Assembly: GCF_000759835.1 (NCBI RefSeq) | Contig: NZ_BBNB01000003.1 | Coordinates: forward strand, 226,668 to 290,667 | Direction of reading: 5' to 3' | Source of the DNA: Citrobacter sedlakii NBRC 105722 | GTDB lineage: Bacteria > Pseudomonadota > Gammaproteobacteria > Enterobacterales > Enterobacteriaceae | Length of the DNA: 64,000 nucleotides | In this document: positions 9,454-19,081 of the stretch, in pieces | How the letters are laid out: each line of letters begins with the position of its first letter | How positions within the stretch are numbered: position 1 is the stretch's first letter | The notes under the pieces: generated by a model | What the model was told of the DNA's origin: nothing | Databases searched by the model: none | Seen by the model: the letters and a program-made list of their open reading frames with translations, nothing else | Made by a program: the position numbers and the translations under genes

Positions 9454-11746
9454 GCGTCAGCGCGGGGCCGCAATATTTTTCCAGCCACGCCAGCGCGGTG
9501 TTCGCCGCGCAGCCATTGCCCAGTCGGGAACTGGGCAAATCTTTGGTCAGCACGTTCACCGCGCCGTTTTTGCAGATGCCTCCGGCGGCAGGATCCAGAT
9601 CCGGCCATGCTCCTTCGTGAATGCAGATCACGCCCGGCTTAATGCCAGCGCTCACCACGGCCCCTGCGAGAATTTGCCCGCGATGATTCCACACCCGCAC
9701 CGTATCGCCGTCACGGATGCCGCGCGCCAGCGCGTCGTCGGGATGAATTGTAACCGGTTCACGATCCGCCACCGCATAGCGTTCACGCAGTTCGCTGTAA
9801 TTAAGCTGGCTGTGCAGACGATGGGCCGGATGCGCCGACAGCACCTGAAGCTGGCCTTTCTGCGCATTGCCGTGCCACTCGTCCGGCGTCAGCCACATCG
9901 GGTGCCCGGGACAATCCGCATAGCCGTAACCGGCAATGCGCCGGGAATAGATTTCGATTTTGCCGCTGTCGGTTTTTAACGGATGCGCAGCCGGGTCACG
10001 ACGGAAATCAGCAAAACGCACAAACCGCGCGTTGTCCGGGTTTTCCGGCATTTCGATCAGCTGGTTGGCTTCCCAGAAAGTCGCAAACGGCGGCAATGTT
10101 ACCTGCTGGCTGGCCCCACGCTGGGCAGCGATGTTGTAGAATGTCTCCAGCCATTCCCGTTCGCTTTTCCCTTCGGTAAAACGTTGTCCGCCGCCGCGCT
10201 CCCAGCGCTCGCTCAGTTCGGCAAACACGTCAAAATCATTGCGCGCCTCATACTGCGGCGGCACAACTTGTTTCATCGGCACCAGATGTTGGTTGCTGTA
10301 ATCGCCAGTCATGGTGAGATCGTTGCGCTCAAAGGAGGTGGTGGCGGGCAGTACAATGTCGGCGTGTTTAGCGGCTGCGGTCCAGAAGCATTCGGAAATC
10401 ACCACCAGCTCCGGCTTCTGCCAGGCACGAATCAGTCGGTTGGTGTCCTGATGATGGGTAAAGTTGGCGCCACCCGCCCACCAGACGAAACGGATATCCG
10501 GAAAGTGACGATCCATGCCGTTATGCTGATAAGACGCGCCGGGGTTTTCCAGCGCGTCGACAATGCGCGCAACCGGGATTTTATCCACCGCATCAGTGCC
10601 GCCAGGCAAGCTCCCCTGCATTGAGGCCAGCACGGCGGAGCGGCGCGTCGGATTTCCACCGTTGGCGAAGTGATAAGAGAGACCAAAACCGCCGCCCGGG
10701 GTACCGATTTGCCCAAGCATTGCCGCAAGAGTGACAATCATCCAGTGCTTTTGCTCGCCGAACTGCTGGCGCTGCATTCCCCAACCGGCCATCAGCATAG
10801 TGGTATTATTGTGAAAAATCGCCGCCAGTTCGCGGATTTTTTCTGCCGGAATGCCGCAAATGTCGGCCGCCCACTCAGCGGTTTTGGCTATGCCGTCGCG
10901 CTGTCCAGTGAGGTACTCAGCAAATAGTGAGTAGCCCGTGGTGTAGCGCGCCAGAAATGTCTGATCATGCCAGCCATTTTCCACCAGCGTGTGGGCAATA
11001 CCGAGCATTAGCGCCACGTCAGTGCCCATGTGCGGCGCGATCCATTCCATGTTATCGCCAAAAAAATCGACGGTCTCCGATCGCATAGGATCAATGCAGA
11101 TCACCCGTTTGCCGCTGCGCCGCAGCGCATCAAAGTAAGCGATTCCCTTTTCATCCGAAGCGTTCCAGGCAATTTTTAGCGTATTCAGGGGATTGGCGCT
11201 CCAGAGTACAACCACATCGCTGTGTTCCAGCACAACGGGCCAACTGGTCTGCTGCTGATAAACCTCGCTGCCGCCTACCACATACGGCATGATGGCCTGC
11301 GCCGCGCCGGTGGAATAATCCCCCAGATGCCCGGTGTATCCCCCTGCCAACGCCATATAACGCTGCAACAGCGTGGCGGCTTTGTGCAGCACGCCGTTGG
11401 AGCGCCAGCCGTAGGAACCGGCAAAAATAGAGGACGGGCCATAGGTATCGCGAATACGTTTGTGCTGCTTATGGATGAGCGTCAGGGCGTCGTCCCAGCT
11501 CACCCGCACAAATTCATCCTGTCCCCGCACGCCCTGTGGCCTTTCCGGCGAGGCAAGAAAACCTTTACGCACCATGGGATAACGCACCCGGGTTTTGCTG
11601 TGCACCTGATCGCGAACTGCGCTTTGCAGCGAATTGGGATGCTCCGTGGGCAGCGCGCCGCGGGAAGAAATGACGGTCTCTCCGTCTGTTTCCACGAGGA
11701 CAGGCCCCCAGTGGGCCGCGGTTAACACCGGTTTGTGCGTTGGCAA
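9422..11746 (-). CDS. bisC: Biotin sulfoxide reductase (molybdopterin enzyme)
   Basis: BisC reduces biotin d-sulfoxide and related sulfoxides, including methionine-S-sulfoxide, in the cytoplasm using a bis-molybdopterin guanine dinucleotide cofactor. It belongs to the DMSO/TMAO reductase family. It shows the family [13 protein letters not shown] segment, in which serine is the expected Mo ligand, and the prokaryotic molybdopterin oxidoreductase signatures. No Tat signal is present, in keeping with a cytosolic enzyme. I place the start at TTG 11746: CAGGAG lies 7 bases before it and the product (774 residues) begins [14 protein letters not shown], like E. coli BisC (777). A further TTG at 11788 lacks a ribosome-binding site. 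Confidence 0.94.
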   Translation of the reverse strand: MPTHKPVLTAAHWGPVLVETDGETVISSRGALPTEHPNSLQSAVRDQVHSKTRVRYPMVRKGFLASPERPQGVRGQDEFVRVSWDDALTLIHKQHKRIRDTYGPSSIFAGSYGWRSNGVLHKAATLLQRYMALAGGYTGHLGDYSTGAAQAIMPYVVGGSEVYQQQTSWPVVLEHSDVVVLWSANPLNTLKIAWNASDEKGIAYFDALRRSGKRVICIDPMRSETVDFFGDNMEWIAPHMGTDVALMLGIAHTLVENGWHDQTFLARYTTGYSLFAEYLTGQRDGIAKTAEWAADICGIPAEKIRELAAIFHNNTTMLMAGWGMQRQQFGEQKHWMIVTLAAMLGQIGTPGGGFGLSYHFANGGNPTRRSAVLASMQGSLPGGTDAVDKIPVARIVDALENPGASYQHNGMDRHFPDIRFVWWAGGANFTHHQDTNRLIRAWQKPELVVISECFWTAAAKHADIVLPATTSFERNDLTMTGDYSNQHLVPMKQVVPPQYEARNDFDVFAELSERWERGGGQRFTEGKSEREWLETFYNIAAQRGASQQVTLPPFATFWEANQLIEMPENPDNARFVRFADFRRDPAAHPLKTDSGKIEIYSRRIAGYGYADCPGHPMWLTPDEWHGNAQKGQLQVLSAHPAHRLHSQLNYSELRERYAVADREPVTIHPDDALARGIRDGDTVRVWNHRGQILAGAVVSAGIKPGVICIHEGAWPDLDPAAGGICKNGAVNVLTKDLPSSRLGNGCAANTALAWLEKYCGPALTLTAFDPPASS

Positions 11747-11898
11747 AATGGCGCTCCTGAAGAGGGGTAGATGTATTTCTCTGTTCAATGTTACTTACAA
11801 ATTTCAGAGAGATCCCTGGAATTTTCTTCAACTTCACACGTCATAATCTACCGCCACGCTTGCCGTGGTAAAAATAAGAAAGACATTAAGGAATTAAG

Positions 11899-12561
11899 AT
11901 GAAGAAACGTGTTTTAGTCATTGCCGCTATCGTGAGCGGCGCGCTGGCGGTATCTGGCTGCACAACCAACCCCTACACCGGTGAACGCGAAGCGGGTAAA
12001 TCCGGCGTCGGCGCCGGGATTGGCTCGCTGGTTGGCGCGGGTATTGGGGCGCTGTCATCCTCGAAGAAAGATCGCGGCAAAGGCGCGCTGATAGGCGCAG
12101 CAGCCGGCGCGGCGCTGGGCGGCGGCGTGGGTTATTACATGGACGTGCAGGAAGCGAAGCTGCGTGAAAAAATGCAGGGAACCGGCGTGAGCGTCACGCG
12201 CAGCGGCGACAACATCATTCTGAATATGCCGAACAACGTCACCTTTGACAGTAGCAGCGCCACGCTGAAGCCAGCGGGAGCGAACACGCTAACGGGTGTC
12301 GCGATGGTACTGAAGGAATACCCGAAAACCGCCGTCAACGTCATTGGCTATACCGACAGCACTGGCGGCCACGATCTGAATATGCGTCTGTCGCAACAGC
12401 GTGCCGATAGCGTTGCCAGCTCGCTGATCGCTCAGGGCGTAGACGCTAACCGTATCCGCACCAGCGGTATGGGTCCGGCGAACCCGATCGCCAGCAACAG
12501 CACCGCGGAAGGCAAAGCCCAGAACCGCCGCGTCGAAATCACCTTAAGCCCTATTCAGTAA
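11899..12561 (+). CDS. yiaD: OmpA-family lipoprotein YiaD
   Basis: YiaD is a cell-envelope lipoprotein, reported as a multicopy suppressor of a temperature-sensitive bamB or related outer-membrane defect in E. coli. The 220-residue protein has a lipoprotein signal ending in the lipobox VSGC (Cys about residue 21). A glycine-zipper region (GAGIGSLVGAGIGALSS, GALIGAAAGAALGGG) covers about residues 35-80. An OmpA C-like peptidoglycan-binding domain follows, with NVIGYTDSTGG and LSQQRADSVASSL. It is transcribed divergently from bisC. Confidence 0.95.
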   Translation: MKKRVLVIAAIVSGALAVSGCTTNPYTGEREAGKSGVGAGIGSLVGAGIGALSSSKKDRGKGALIGAAAGAALGGGVGYYMDVQEAKLREKMQGTGVSVTRSGDNIILNMPNNVTFDSSSATLKPAGANTLTGVAMVLKEYPKTAVNVIGYTDSTGGHDLNMRLSQQRADSVASSLIAQGVDANRIRTSGMGPANPIASNSTAEGKAQNRRVEITLSPIQ

Positions 12562-12568
12562 TTCTTGT

Positions 12569-12642
12569 GCCGGATGGCGGCCTGAACGCCTTCCGGCCCG
12601 GAAAATCGATTCCCCTACCCGCCAGGCGTAGCGCCACCGGGT
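12569..12642. repeat. REP (palindromic) elements after yiaD
   Basis: GCCGGATGGCGGC followed by GCCTTCCGGC matches the enterobacterial REP consensus. A second partial copy in the opposite sense follows (CCAGGCGTAGCGCCACCGGG). They separate yiaD from the LacI-type regulator. Confidence 0.75.
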
Positions 12643-12686
12643 ATTTTCGCGCTAAGGTATGCTCATCTAAAGTAAGGAAATCAGCG

Positions 12687-13703
12687 ATGAGCAAATCAGG
12701 GCGCCCCACCATCAGCGACGTGGCGAAAGCGGCAAAAACCGGTAAAACCAGTATTTCACGCTATCTGAACGGCGAAAAGCATCTGCTTTCAGAGGCATTG
12801 CTGGCGCGTATTGAAAAAGCCATTGCTGATCTCGACTATCGCCCAAGCCTGATGGCGCGCAGCCTGAAGCGAGGCCGCACCCGTCTCATCGGCCTGATTA
12901 TCGCCGATATCACCAACCCTTACTCCGTTAACGTGCTCAGCGGTATAGAAGCCGCCTGCCGCGAGAAGGGATTTACCCCACTGGTCTGTAACACCAACAA
13001 CGAAGTGGATCAGGAGTTGCACTACCTTGATCTCCTGCGCAGCTATCAGGTCGAAGGGATTGTGGTGAACGCTGTCGGTATGCGCGAGGATGGCTTAAAC
13101 CGTCTGCAACAATCCGCGCTGCCAATGGTGCTGATCGACCGGAAAATTCCTGACTTCGCCTGCGACGTGGTGGGACTGGATAACACGCAGGCCGCAACCA
13201 CCGCCACTGAGCATTTGATCGAGCAAGGCTTTGAGGCGCTACTGTTTCTTAGCGAGCCGTTGGGGACCGTCAATACCCGCCGCGAACGCCTCAACGCTTT
13301 TCGCGCCACGCTGGCGCGCTACCCTGGCGTGGTCGCAGAGAACGCCGAAGTCCCGCTGGCGGAAAACGCGCAGTTAGATAACACCTTGCGTCAATTTCAC
13401 CAGCAGCACCGTGGCATGCGTAAGGCGGTTATTTCGGCTAACGGCGCGCTGACGTTGCAGGTCGCCCGTTCGCTGAAGCGCATTGGCCTCAACTGGGGCA
13501 GCGACATCGGCCTGCTGGGCTTTGACGAGCTGGAATGGGCAGAGCTGGCGGGTGTTGGCATCACCACGTTAAAACAACCCACCTGGCAGATTGGCTACGC
13601 CGCGGTAGAGCAGGTAGTCCGCCGCATAGAAGGCGGCAGCGAGGCTATCCATGAGCAGGTTTTTTCCGGCGAGCTGATCGTCCGCGGTTCTACCGCCCGT
13701 TAA
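12687..13703 (+). CDS. LacI-family regulator, PtxS/2-ketogluconate type
   Basis: This 338-residue repressor has an N-terminal LacI helix-turn-helix (RPTISDVAKAAKTGKTSISRYLNG, residues 6-29) and hinge (SLMARSLKRGRTRLIGLI), then a periplasmic-binding-protein-like effector domain. The start at 12687 follows AAGGAA at good spacing; the longer frame crosses a REP element. It stands immediately before kguE-kguK-kguT-ghrB, the same order as ptxS-kguEKTD in Pseudomonas. A perfect palindrome similar to PtxS boxes lies between this gene and kguE. I infer that it represses the operon and that 2-ketogluconate or its phosphate relieves it. The effector is not visible in sequence. Confidence 0.85.
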   Translation: MSKSGRPTISDVAKAAKTGKTSISRYLNGEKHLLSEALLARIEKAIADLDYRPSLMARSLKRGRTRLIGLIIADITNPYSVNVLSGIEAACREKGFTPLVCNTNNEVDQELHYLDLLRSYQVEGIVVNAVGMREDGLNRLQQSALPMVLIDRKIPDFACDVVGLDNTQAATTATEHLIEQGFEALLFLSEPLGTVNTRRERLNAFRATLARYPGVVAENAEVPLAENAQLDNTLRQFHQQHRGMRKAVISANGALTLQVARSLKRIGLNWGSDIGLLGFDELEWAELAGVGITTLKQPTWQIGYAAVEQVVRRIEGGSEAIHEQVFSGELIVRGSTAR

Positions 13704-13751
13704 TCTCCCTTCGTGATGGCGATCATAATTTCGACACACTACACTTTTCTT

Positions 13752-13765
13752 TGGAACCGGTTCCA
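13752..13765. promoter_or_regulatory. Palindromic LacI/PtxS-type operator
   Basis: TGGAACCGGTTCCA is a perfect 14-bp palindrome with the central CCGG typical of LacI-family operators. From memory, PtxS in Pseudomonas binds TGAAACCGGTTTCA, which differs only at one symmetric pair. It lies 38 bases before the kguE start, where it would block transcription of the operon. Confidence 0.8.
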
Positions 13766-13803
13766 TCTAGCGTAATAAAAAGCACGCAAGATCGGGGGTC
13801 CTC

Positions 13804-14553
13804 ATGCAGAGAAAAATTATGGTGGTCACCGCCGCGTATGGTTATGACACCGTACGCGATGCGGGCGGACAAATCGCGATGCTGCCGGTGATCGCCAACG
13901 CAGGCGCCGACGGCGTTGAGATACGCCGCGAGATGTTTACCGACGCGGAACTGAACGCCCTGCCGGCGCTGGCCTCAGCCATCGAAAGCGTCGGGCTGCA
14001 GGCCTGCTACTCCGTGCCGCAACCGCTGTTCGTCACCGACGCCAGCCTCAACCCGCAGTTACCCGCGCTGCTTCAGGAAGCGCAAACGCTGCGTGCGCTG
14101 TGGCTGAAAGTTTCACTCGGCCATTTTCAGCGTACTGATTCGTTTGACACGCTGCGCGACTGGCTCACAAGCAGCGGCATGGCGCTGGTGGTGGAAAACG
14201 ACCAGACCGCCTGCGGTCGACTTGAATCAATGCGGCGCTTTAACGCCGCCTGCCAGCAGCAGGCGCTTGCGGTACAGTTGACGTTTGATATGGGCAACTG
14301 GTTGTGGGTAGGCGACTCGCCGGAAGAGGCCGCTAATGCACTGGCGTCCTCTGTTGGATACGTCCACGTTAAGGCAGCGACACGGCACCACGACAGCTAC
14401 CGCGCTATCCCGCCGGATCGGGCCGACCCGCGCTGGCTGGCGCTTCTCTCAGCGCTGCCTGCACACGTACCGCGCGGTATCGAGTTTCCGCTGGAAGGGG
14501 CCGATCTGACCGCCGTCACCCGCCGCTACGTCGACGTTTTACGCAAGGAGTAA
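13804..14553 (+). CDS. kguE: Sugar phosphate isomerase/epimerase-like protein KguE
   Basis: This 249-residue TIM-barrel protein of the xylose-isomerase/AP-endonuclease 2 superfamily is the first gene after the operator. Recognisable barrel segments are GADGVEIRREMF (about residues 38-49), VVENDQT (near 135), LTFDMGNWLWVGD, GYVHVKA and GIEFPLEG. The acidic and histidine residues at these positions are those used for metal binding in the superfamily. KguE is the conserved first gene of the Pseudomonas 2-ketogluconate operon, but its exact reaction is not settled. The stop is 3 bases before the kguK ATG, so the two are translationally coupled. Confidence 0.82.
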   Translation: MQRKIMVVTAAYGYDTVRDAGGQIAMLPVIANAGADGVEIRREMFTDAELNALPALASAIESVGLQACYSVPQPLFVTDASLNPQLPALLQEAQTLRALWLKVSLGHFQRTDSFDTLRDWLTSSGMALVVENDQTACGRLESMRRFNAACQQQALAVQLTFDMGNWLWVGDSPEEAANALASSVGYVHVKAATRHHDSYRAIPPDRADPRWLALLSALPAHVPRGIEFPLEGADLTAVTRRYVDVLRKE

Positions 14554-14556
14554 CCC

Positions 14557-15495
14557 ATGAAAAATGCACTGGATGTCATCACCCTTGGCGAAGCGATGGC
14601 GATGTTTGTCGCGACAGAAACCGGGGATCTGGCGGACGTCGATCGCTTTATCAAGCGCGTTGCCGGCGCCGAACTGAATGTGGCGACCGGACTGGCCAGG
14701 CTCGGCCTGAAGGTCGGCTGGGTAAGCCGGGTAGGAAACGACAGTTTCGGGCGCTTTGTGCTCAATACCCTGCAAAAAGAGGGGATTGACGCGCAGGGCG
14801 TGACCGTTGACAACGGTTACGCTACGGGCTTTCAGCTGAAATCGAAAGTTGAAAATGGAACCGATCCCATTGTGGAGTATTTTCGTAAAGGCTCTGCGGC
14901 CAGCCGTCTTTCACTGGAAGACTTTGACGCAGAATACTTCTCCCGCGCCCGTCATTTGCACCTGAGCGGCGTGGCGGCGGCGCTGTCCAGCAGTTCATAT
15001 GAATTACTGGCGCATACCGCACGCACCTTTAAGGCTCAGGGAAAGCGTATATCTTTCGACCCAAACCTGCGCCCAACGTTGTGGAAAAGCGAAGAAGAAA
15101 TGGTCGAGAAGCTCAACCGTCTCGCCTTTCAGGCCGACTGGGTGCTGCCGGGCTTGAAGGAAGGAATGATATTAACCGGCCAGCAGACGCCGGAAGGGAT
15201 TGCGGATTTCTACCTGCGTCACGGCGTGAAGGCCGTGGTGCTGAAAACGGGCGCAGACGGCGCCTGGTATAAAACCCACGACGGTGAAAAAGGCAGCGTT
15301 GCGCCGGTCAAGGTGGACAACGTTGTGGACACCGTCGGCGCCGGAGATGGTTTCGCCGTCGGTGTTATCAGCGCCCTGCTGGAAGGCCGCACGCTGGCTC
15401 AGGCAGTCGCCCGCGGCAATAAAATTGGCGCGCTCGCGATTCAGGTACAGGGCGACAGCGAAGGTTTACCCACACGTGAAACGTTAGGCGAATAA
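14557..15495 (+). CDS. kguK: 2-ketogluconate kinase (PfkB family) KguK
   Basis: This 312-residue ribokinase/PfkB-family enzyme should phosphorylate 2-keto-D-gluconate to 2-keto-6-phosphogluconate. The N-terminal signature region AGAELNVATGLARLGLKVGWVSRVGNDSFG (written here in two parts: AGAELNVATGLARLG and LKVGWVSRVGNDSFG) is present. The C-terminal PfkB motif DTVGAGDGFAVGV holds the catalytic Asp near residue 255. It resembles 2-keto-3-deoxygluconate kinases (KdgK), so that alternative cannot be excluded by sequence alone; the operon context (kguE before, a 2-ketogluconate-type transporter after) favours KguK. AAGGAG precedes the start. Confidence 0.82.
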   Translation: MKNALDVITLGEAMAMFVATETGDLADVDRFIKRVAGAELNVATGLARLGLKVGWVSRVGNDSFGRFVLNTLQKEGIDAQGVTVDNGYATGFQLKSKVENGTDPIVEYFRKGSAASRLSLEDFDAEYFSRARHLHLSGVAAALSSSSYELLAHTARTFKAQGKRISFDPNLRPTLWKSEEEMVEKLNRLAFQADWVLPGLKEGMILTGQQTPEGIADFYLRHGVKAVVLKTGADGAWYKTHDGEKGSVAPVKVDNVVDTVGAGDGFAVGVISALLEGRTLAQAVARGNKIGALAIQVQGDSEGLPTRETLGE

Positions 15496-15562
15496 CGTCA
15501 CGTCATGATAACGGCCCCCTGTACCCTACAGACAGCGGCGGCATAAACAACAGAGGTTGACT

Positions 15563-16843
15563 ATGGCAAGCTCAACAAATGCAGCAAAACGCTGGTGGTA
15601 CATCATGCCAATCGTGTTTATCACGTACAGCCTGGCGTATCTTGACCGCGCAAACTTCAGCTTCGCTTCCGCAGCGGGCATTAACGAGGATCTCGGGATT
15701 ACCAAAGGGATCTCATCGCTGCTCGGCGCGCTGTTCTTCCTGGGCTATTTTTTCTTCCAGATCCCCGGCGCGGTGTACGCCGAGCGCCGCAGCGTGCGCA
15801 AGCTGATCTTCGTCTGTCTGATCTTATGGGGCGGCTGCGCGTCGTTGACCGGCGTGGTCAGCAACATTCCCGCGCTGGCCGCGATCCGCTTTATCCTTGG
15901 CGTGGTCGAAGCCGCAGTTATGCCCGCCATGCTGATTTACATCAGCAACTGGTTTACTCGTTCGGAGCGTTCCCGCGCCAACACGTTCCTGATCCTCGGC
16001 AATCCGGTGACTGTGTTGTGGATGTCGGTGGTCTCTGGTTATCTGATCCAGGCGCTCGGCTGGCGCGAGATGTTTATCATCGAAGGCGTTCCCGCCATTC
16101 TGTGGGCATTCTGCTGGTGGGCGCTGGTTCGCGACAAACCGGCGCAGGTCGGCTGGCTGTCCGATGCGGAAAAAACAGCGCTGCAAACCCAACTCGAACA
16201 GGAGCAACAGGGCATCAAGGCCGTCCGTAACTACGGCGAGGCGTTTCGCTCCCGTAACGTTATCCTGCTGTGCCTGCAATATTTTACCTGGAGCATCGGC
16301 GTGTACGGCTTCGTGCTGTGGCTGCCTTCCATTATTCGCGACGGTGGCGCGAACCTCGGCATGGTCGAAGTCGGTTGGCTTTCCTCCGTGCCGTACCTGG
16401 CAGCAACGGTCGCGATGATTCTGGCCTCCTGGGCATCGGATAAATTGCAGAACCGCAAACTGTTCGTCTGGCCGCTGCTGTTGATTGCCGCTTTCGCCTT
16501 CATCGGCTCCTGGGCGGTCGGCGCGAATAATTTCTGGGCCTCGTACATCCTGCTGGTGATTGCCGGGGCGGCGATGTATGCCCCGTACGGGCCTTTCTTC
16601 GCCATCATTCCCGAAATGCTGCCGCGTAACGTCGCAGGCGGCGCGATGGCGCTCATCAACAGTATGGGCGCGCTGGGTTCGTTCTTAGGCTCATGGTTCG
16701 TCGGCTACCTGAACGGCGTCACCGGCAGCCCGTCCGCCTCGTACATTTTTATGGGGGTGGCGCTTTTCGCCTCCGTATGGCTAACTCTGATTGTCAGACC
16801 CGCGAATAATCAGCAGTTACCGACTGGCGCACGCCACGCGTAA
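15563..16843 (+). CDS. kguT: MFS 2-ketogluconate transporter KguT
   Basis: This 426-residue major facilitator belongs to the anion:cation symporter branch (hexuronate, tartrate and glucarate transporters). Twelve membrane helices are visible. The first begins [24 protein letters not shown], with the family's YLDR motif. The loop after helix 2 reads [13 protein letters not shown]. It is the third gene of the kgu operon. The ATG at 15563 with AGAGG seven bases before it is better than the TTG two codons upstream. Substrate is inferred from operon order; hexuronate or gluconate-like substrates are possible alternatives. Confidence 0.82.
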   Translation: MASSTNAAKRWWYIMPIVFITYSLAYLDRANFSFASAAGINEDLGITKGISSLLGALFFLGYFFFQIPGAVYAERRSVRKLIFVCLILWGGCASLTGVVSNIPALAAIRFILGVVEAAVMPAMLIYISNWFTRSERSRANTFLILGNPVTVLWMSVVSGYLIQALGWREMFIIEGVPAILWAFCWWALVRDKPAQVGWLSDAEKTALQTQLEQEQQGIKAVRNYGEAFRSRNVILLCLQYFTWSIGVYGFVLWLPSIIRDGGANLGMVEVGWLSSVPYLAATVAMILASWASDKLQNRKLFVWPLLLIAAFAFIGSWAVGANNFWASYILLVIAGAAMYAPYGPFFAIIPEMLPRNVAGGAMALINSMGALGSFLGSWFVGYLNGVTGSPSASYIFMGVALFASVWLTLIVRPANNQQLPTGARHA

Positions 16844-16865
16844 AACCACATTCATGGAGAGTCGT

Positions 16866-17840
16866 ATGAAGCCGTCCATTATTCTCTATAAAGCGTTACC
16901 CGACGATTTACTGCACCGCCTGGAAGAACATGTCACCGTTACCCAGGTGCAGAACCTGCGCCCGGAGACGGTTGAACAGTACGCCCAGGCGTTTGCTAAC
17001 GCGGAAGGTCTGCTCGGCTCCAGTCAAACCGTCGACAGCGCGCTGCTGGAGAAGATGCCGAGGTTGCGTGCCGCCTCAACCATTTCCGTTGGTTACGACA
17101 ATTTTGACGTGGAGGCGCTGAACGCGCGTAACGTGCTGCTGATGCACACGCCGACCGTACTGACGGAGACCGTGGCCGACACGATCATGGCGCTGGTGCT
17201 GGCGACCGCCCGCCGGGTGGTGGACGTCGCCGAACGCGTTAAAGCGGGCCAATGGACCAAAAGTATTGGCCCTGACTGGTTTGGCACTGATGTACACCAT
17301 AAAACGCTGGGGATCGTCGGTATGGGACGTATTGGTCTCGCGCTGGCGCAACGTGCGCATTTTGGCTTCAGTATGCCGGTTCTTTACAACGCCCGCCGCC
17401 GCCATCCCGAAGCGGAAGAACGTTTCAACGCGCGTTACTGCGATCTTGATACGCTAGTGCAGGAAGCAGATTTTGTCTGTCTGATCCTGCCGCTGACCGA
17501 CGAAACGCATCATCTGTTTGGCGCGGAACAGTTCGCCCATATGAAGCGTTCGGCTATTTTCATTAATGCCGGGCGCGGTCCGGTGGTCGACGAAAAGGCG
17601 CTGGTGACCGCCCTGCAAAACGGTGAGATTCAGGCCGCCGGTCTGGATGTGTTTGAACAGGAGCCGCTGCCGGTTGACTCTCCATTGCTGTCAATGCACA
17701 ACGTCGTGGCGGTACCGCATATCGGCTCGGCAACGCATGAAACCCGCGACAACATGGCGGCCTGCGCGGTGGATAATTTGCTTGACGCACTGCAAGGAAA
17801 GGTCAGGAAGAACTGCGTGAATCCGCAGGTGGCGGGGTAA
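16866..17840 (+). CDS. ghrB: Glyoxylate/hydroxypyruvate reductase B, 2-ketoaldonate reductase
   Basis: GhrB (TkrA, YiaE) is an NADPH-dependent 2-hydroxyacid dehydrogenase that reduces glyoxylate, hydroxypyruvate and 2-keto-D-gluconate. The start at 16866 ([19 protein letters not shown]) gives 324 residues, the E. coli length. The Rossmann motif [15 protein letters not shown] is near residue 150. The catalytic set is visible: Arg in [10 protein letters not shown], Glu in EQEPLP and His in [11 protein letters not shown]. In E. coli it stands alone after yiaD. Here it is 22 bases downstream of kguT and takes the position of kguD, so it may reduce 2-keto-6-phosphogluconate to 6-phosphogluconate or bypass the kinase by making gluconate. 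Confidence 0.93.
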   Translation: MKPSIILYKALPDDLLHRLEEHVTVTQVQNLRPETVEQYAQAFANAEGLLGSSQTVDSALLEKMPRLRAASTISVGYDNFDVEALNARNVLLMHTPTVLTETVADTIMALVLATARRVVDVAERVKAGQWTKSIGPDWFGTDVHHKTLGIVGMGRIGLALAQRAHFGFSMPVLYNARRRHPEAEERFNARYCDLDTLVQEADFVCLILPLTDETHHLFGAEQFAHMKRSAIFINAGRGPVVDEKALVTALQNGEIQAAGLDVFEQEPLPVDSPLLSMHNVVAVPHIGSATHETRDNMAACAVDNLLDALQGKVRKNCVNPQVAG

Positions 17841-17845
17841 TGGAT

Positions 17846-17885
17846 ACCCCTGCCGGAGGGCGGCGTCGCCTCGTCCGGCAGGGGT
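17846..17885. terminator. Strong hairpin after ghrB (REP-like terminator)
   Basis: ACCCCTGCCGGA (17846-17857) and TCCGGCAGGGGT (17874-17885) are perfectly complementary over 12 bp with a GC-rich 16-base loop. It lies between the convergent ghrB and yiaF. There is no U-tract, so it is as much a REP element as an intrinsic terminator. Confidence 0.7.
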
Positions 17886-17929
17886 GTGAACTGGCCCGAC
17901 TGGCCACTTCGCCCTCGGGCTTTTAACGG

Positions 17930-18640
17930 TTACTGAACGGCATTCACCGCCGCACTCCAGGCCTGGTTAAAAGCCTGGTGCTGCGACGCCAGCGGTCCAA
18001 TCAACGTATTGTACTGGCTTGCCTGCTGCGAAGTCGGGAACTGAATACCATTCGCCACGAAGCTCACCTGGGTGTCCTGCTGCGCGATAAAATCGCCCAC
18101 CTGCACCAGTTGCTGGGTAAAGATTTGCGCGGCCGGGATCAGCGGCTGTAACGCCTCGGCTGGAGTAGTTACCACTTTTTTATACGCCTGATCGAACACC
18201 GGCTTCAGATCGTCGGCCTGTTTCAGCGCGCCATGCGCCGCATCGGCCTGTAGCTTCGCGTTCTGTAGCTGTTGGCCCAACACGCCCAGCGAACCGTTTA
18301 AATCGCGCAGAGGCCCGCGTTGCGTGACATAATCCTGCGGCACACGGATGGCGTTTACGCTATCAACGACCGGGCGCAGACCGGCGTCCATCGCCTGATT
18401 CACCTGCTGCGAATAGCCGTACAAAATCGCGTAATCAGATACAAACGGACCGAATGTTTTTTTCTGATCGGCAGTCAGTGTCGGTAAGCGTTCACCGCTA
18501 CGCATCACCGTATTCTGCAGAAAATCGATAAACGCTTTACGCTGATCGCCTTCTTTATCAAAACACCCACTCAGGCTAACTACCATTAATAACGCCGCAA
18601 GAGGCGCAAACCAGCGAGAGCAGGACTTACCTGTCGCCAT
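17930..18640 (-). CDS. yiaF: DUF3053 lipoprotein YiaF
   Basis: This 236-residue protein of unknown function matches E. coli YiaF in length. The start at 18640 (MATGKSCSRWFAPLAALLMV) leads into a lipoprotein signal with lipobox LSGC, placing the lipid-modified Cys at residue 26. The mature protein is hydrophilic and largely helical (QQLQNAKLQADAAHGALKQADD) with repeated Gln/Ala-rich stretches and no enzyme motif. It converges with ghrB and is divergent from the downstream MFS gene. The longer upstream frame (to 18673) lacks family support. Confidence 0.9.
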   Translation of the reverse strand: MATGKSCSRWFAPLAALLMVVSLSGCFDKEGDQRKAFIDFLQNTVMRSGERLPTLTADQKKTFGPFVSDYAILYGYSQQVNQAMDAGLRPVVDSVNAIRVPQDYVTQRGPLRDLNGSLGVLGQQLQNAKLQADAAHGALKQADDLKPVFDQAYKKVVTTPAEALQPLIPAAQIFTQQLVQVGDFIAQQDTQVSFVANGIQFPTSQQASQYNTLIGPLASQHQAFNQAWSAAVNAVQ

Positions 18641-18903
18641 TTTTATACTCCTTTCACCCAAAAATGCGCACAACGCAATACGCGTGCCTGACGCTCACAA
18701 GGATAGTCCAGGTCAGCTTCGCAGGATACCCCTTCTGCATAATCTTGTGGCGGAATTTATATCACCAGACATCCTTCCCTGACTTGTTACTTTATTGTTA
18801 ATTACATCACAATTACCGCGGTCAGAAGAATGGCGCGGTACAGAAATAGCACTATGATTTATCAGCGCTTTTACTCCGTTTACCGACAATATCCGGCTAA
18901 TTC

Positions 18904-19005
18904 GACCGATTATCGCACGTTAACCACGGCGGAACGATTGCCCAGGCGTCACTTCAATGTTTTGATTAAATGAACGATTAACGAATAAATGTTCGATAAT
19001 CGCAC
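18904..19005 (+). promoter_or_regulatory. Repeated IclR/PcaR-like boxes before the MFS gene
   Basis: GTTCGATAATCGCAC at 18991-19005 is, from memory, identical to the 15-bp PcaR box described in Pseudomonas putida. A second copy, GACCGATTATCGCAC at 18904-18918, matches it at 12 of 15 positions. The first is also a near palindrome. They lie within 180 bases upstream of the transporter ATG, in the 441-base gap between yiaF and that gene (18641-19081), which otherwise shows nothing recognisable. An IclR-type regulator encoded elsewhere is inferred. Confidence 0.55.
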
Positions 19006-19081
19006 ATTCAATTTCAACGCCTGCGGTGGAGAATATAAAAAAGCCTCTGTCCCCCCGCCTTGCTTTTGCAGGAATAACCGC

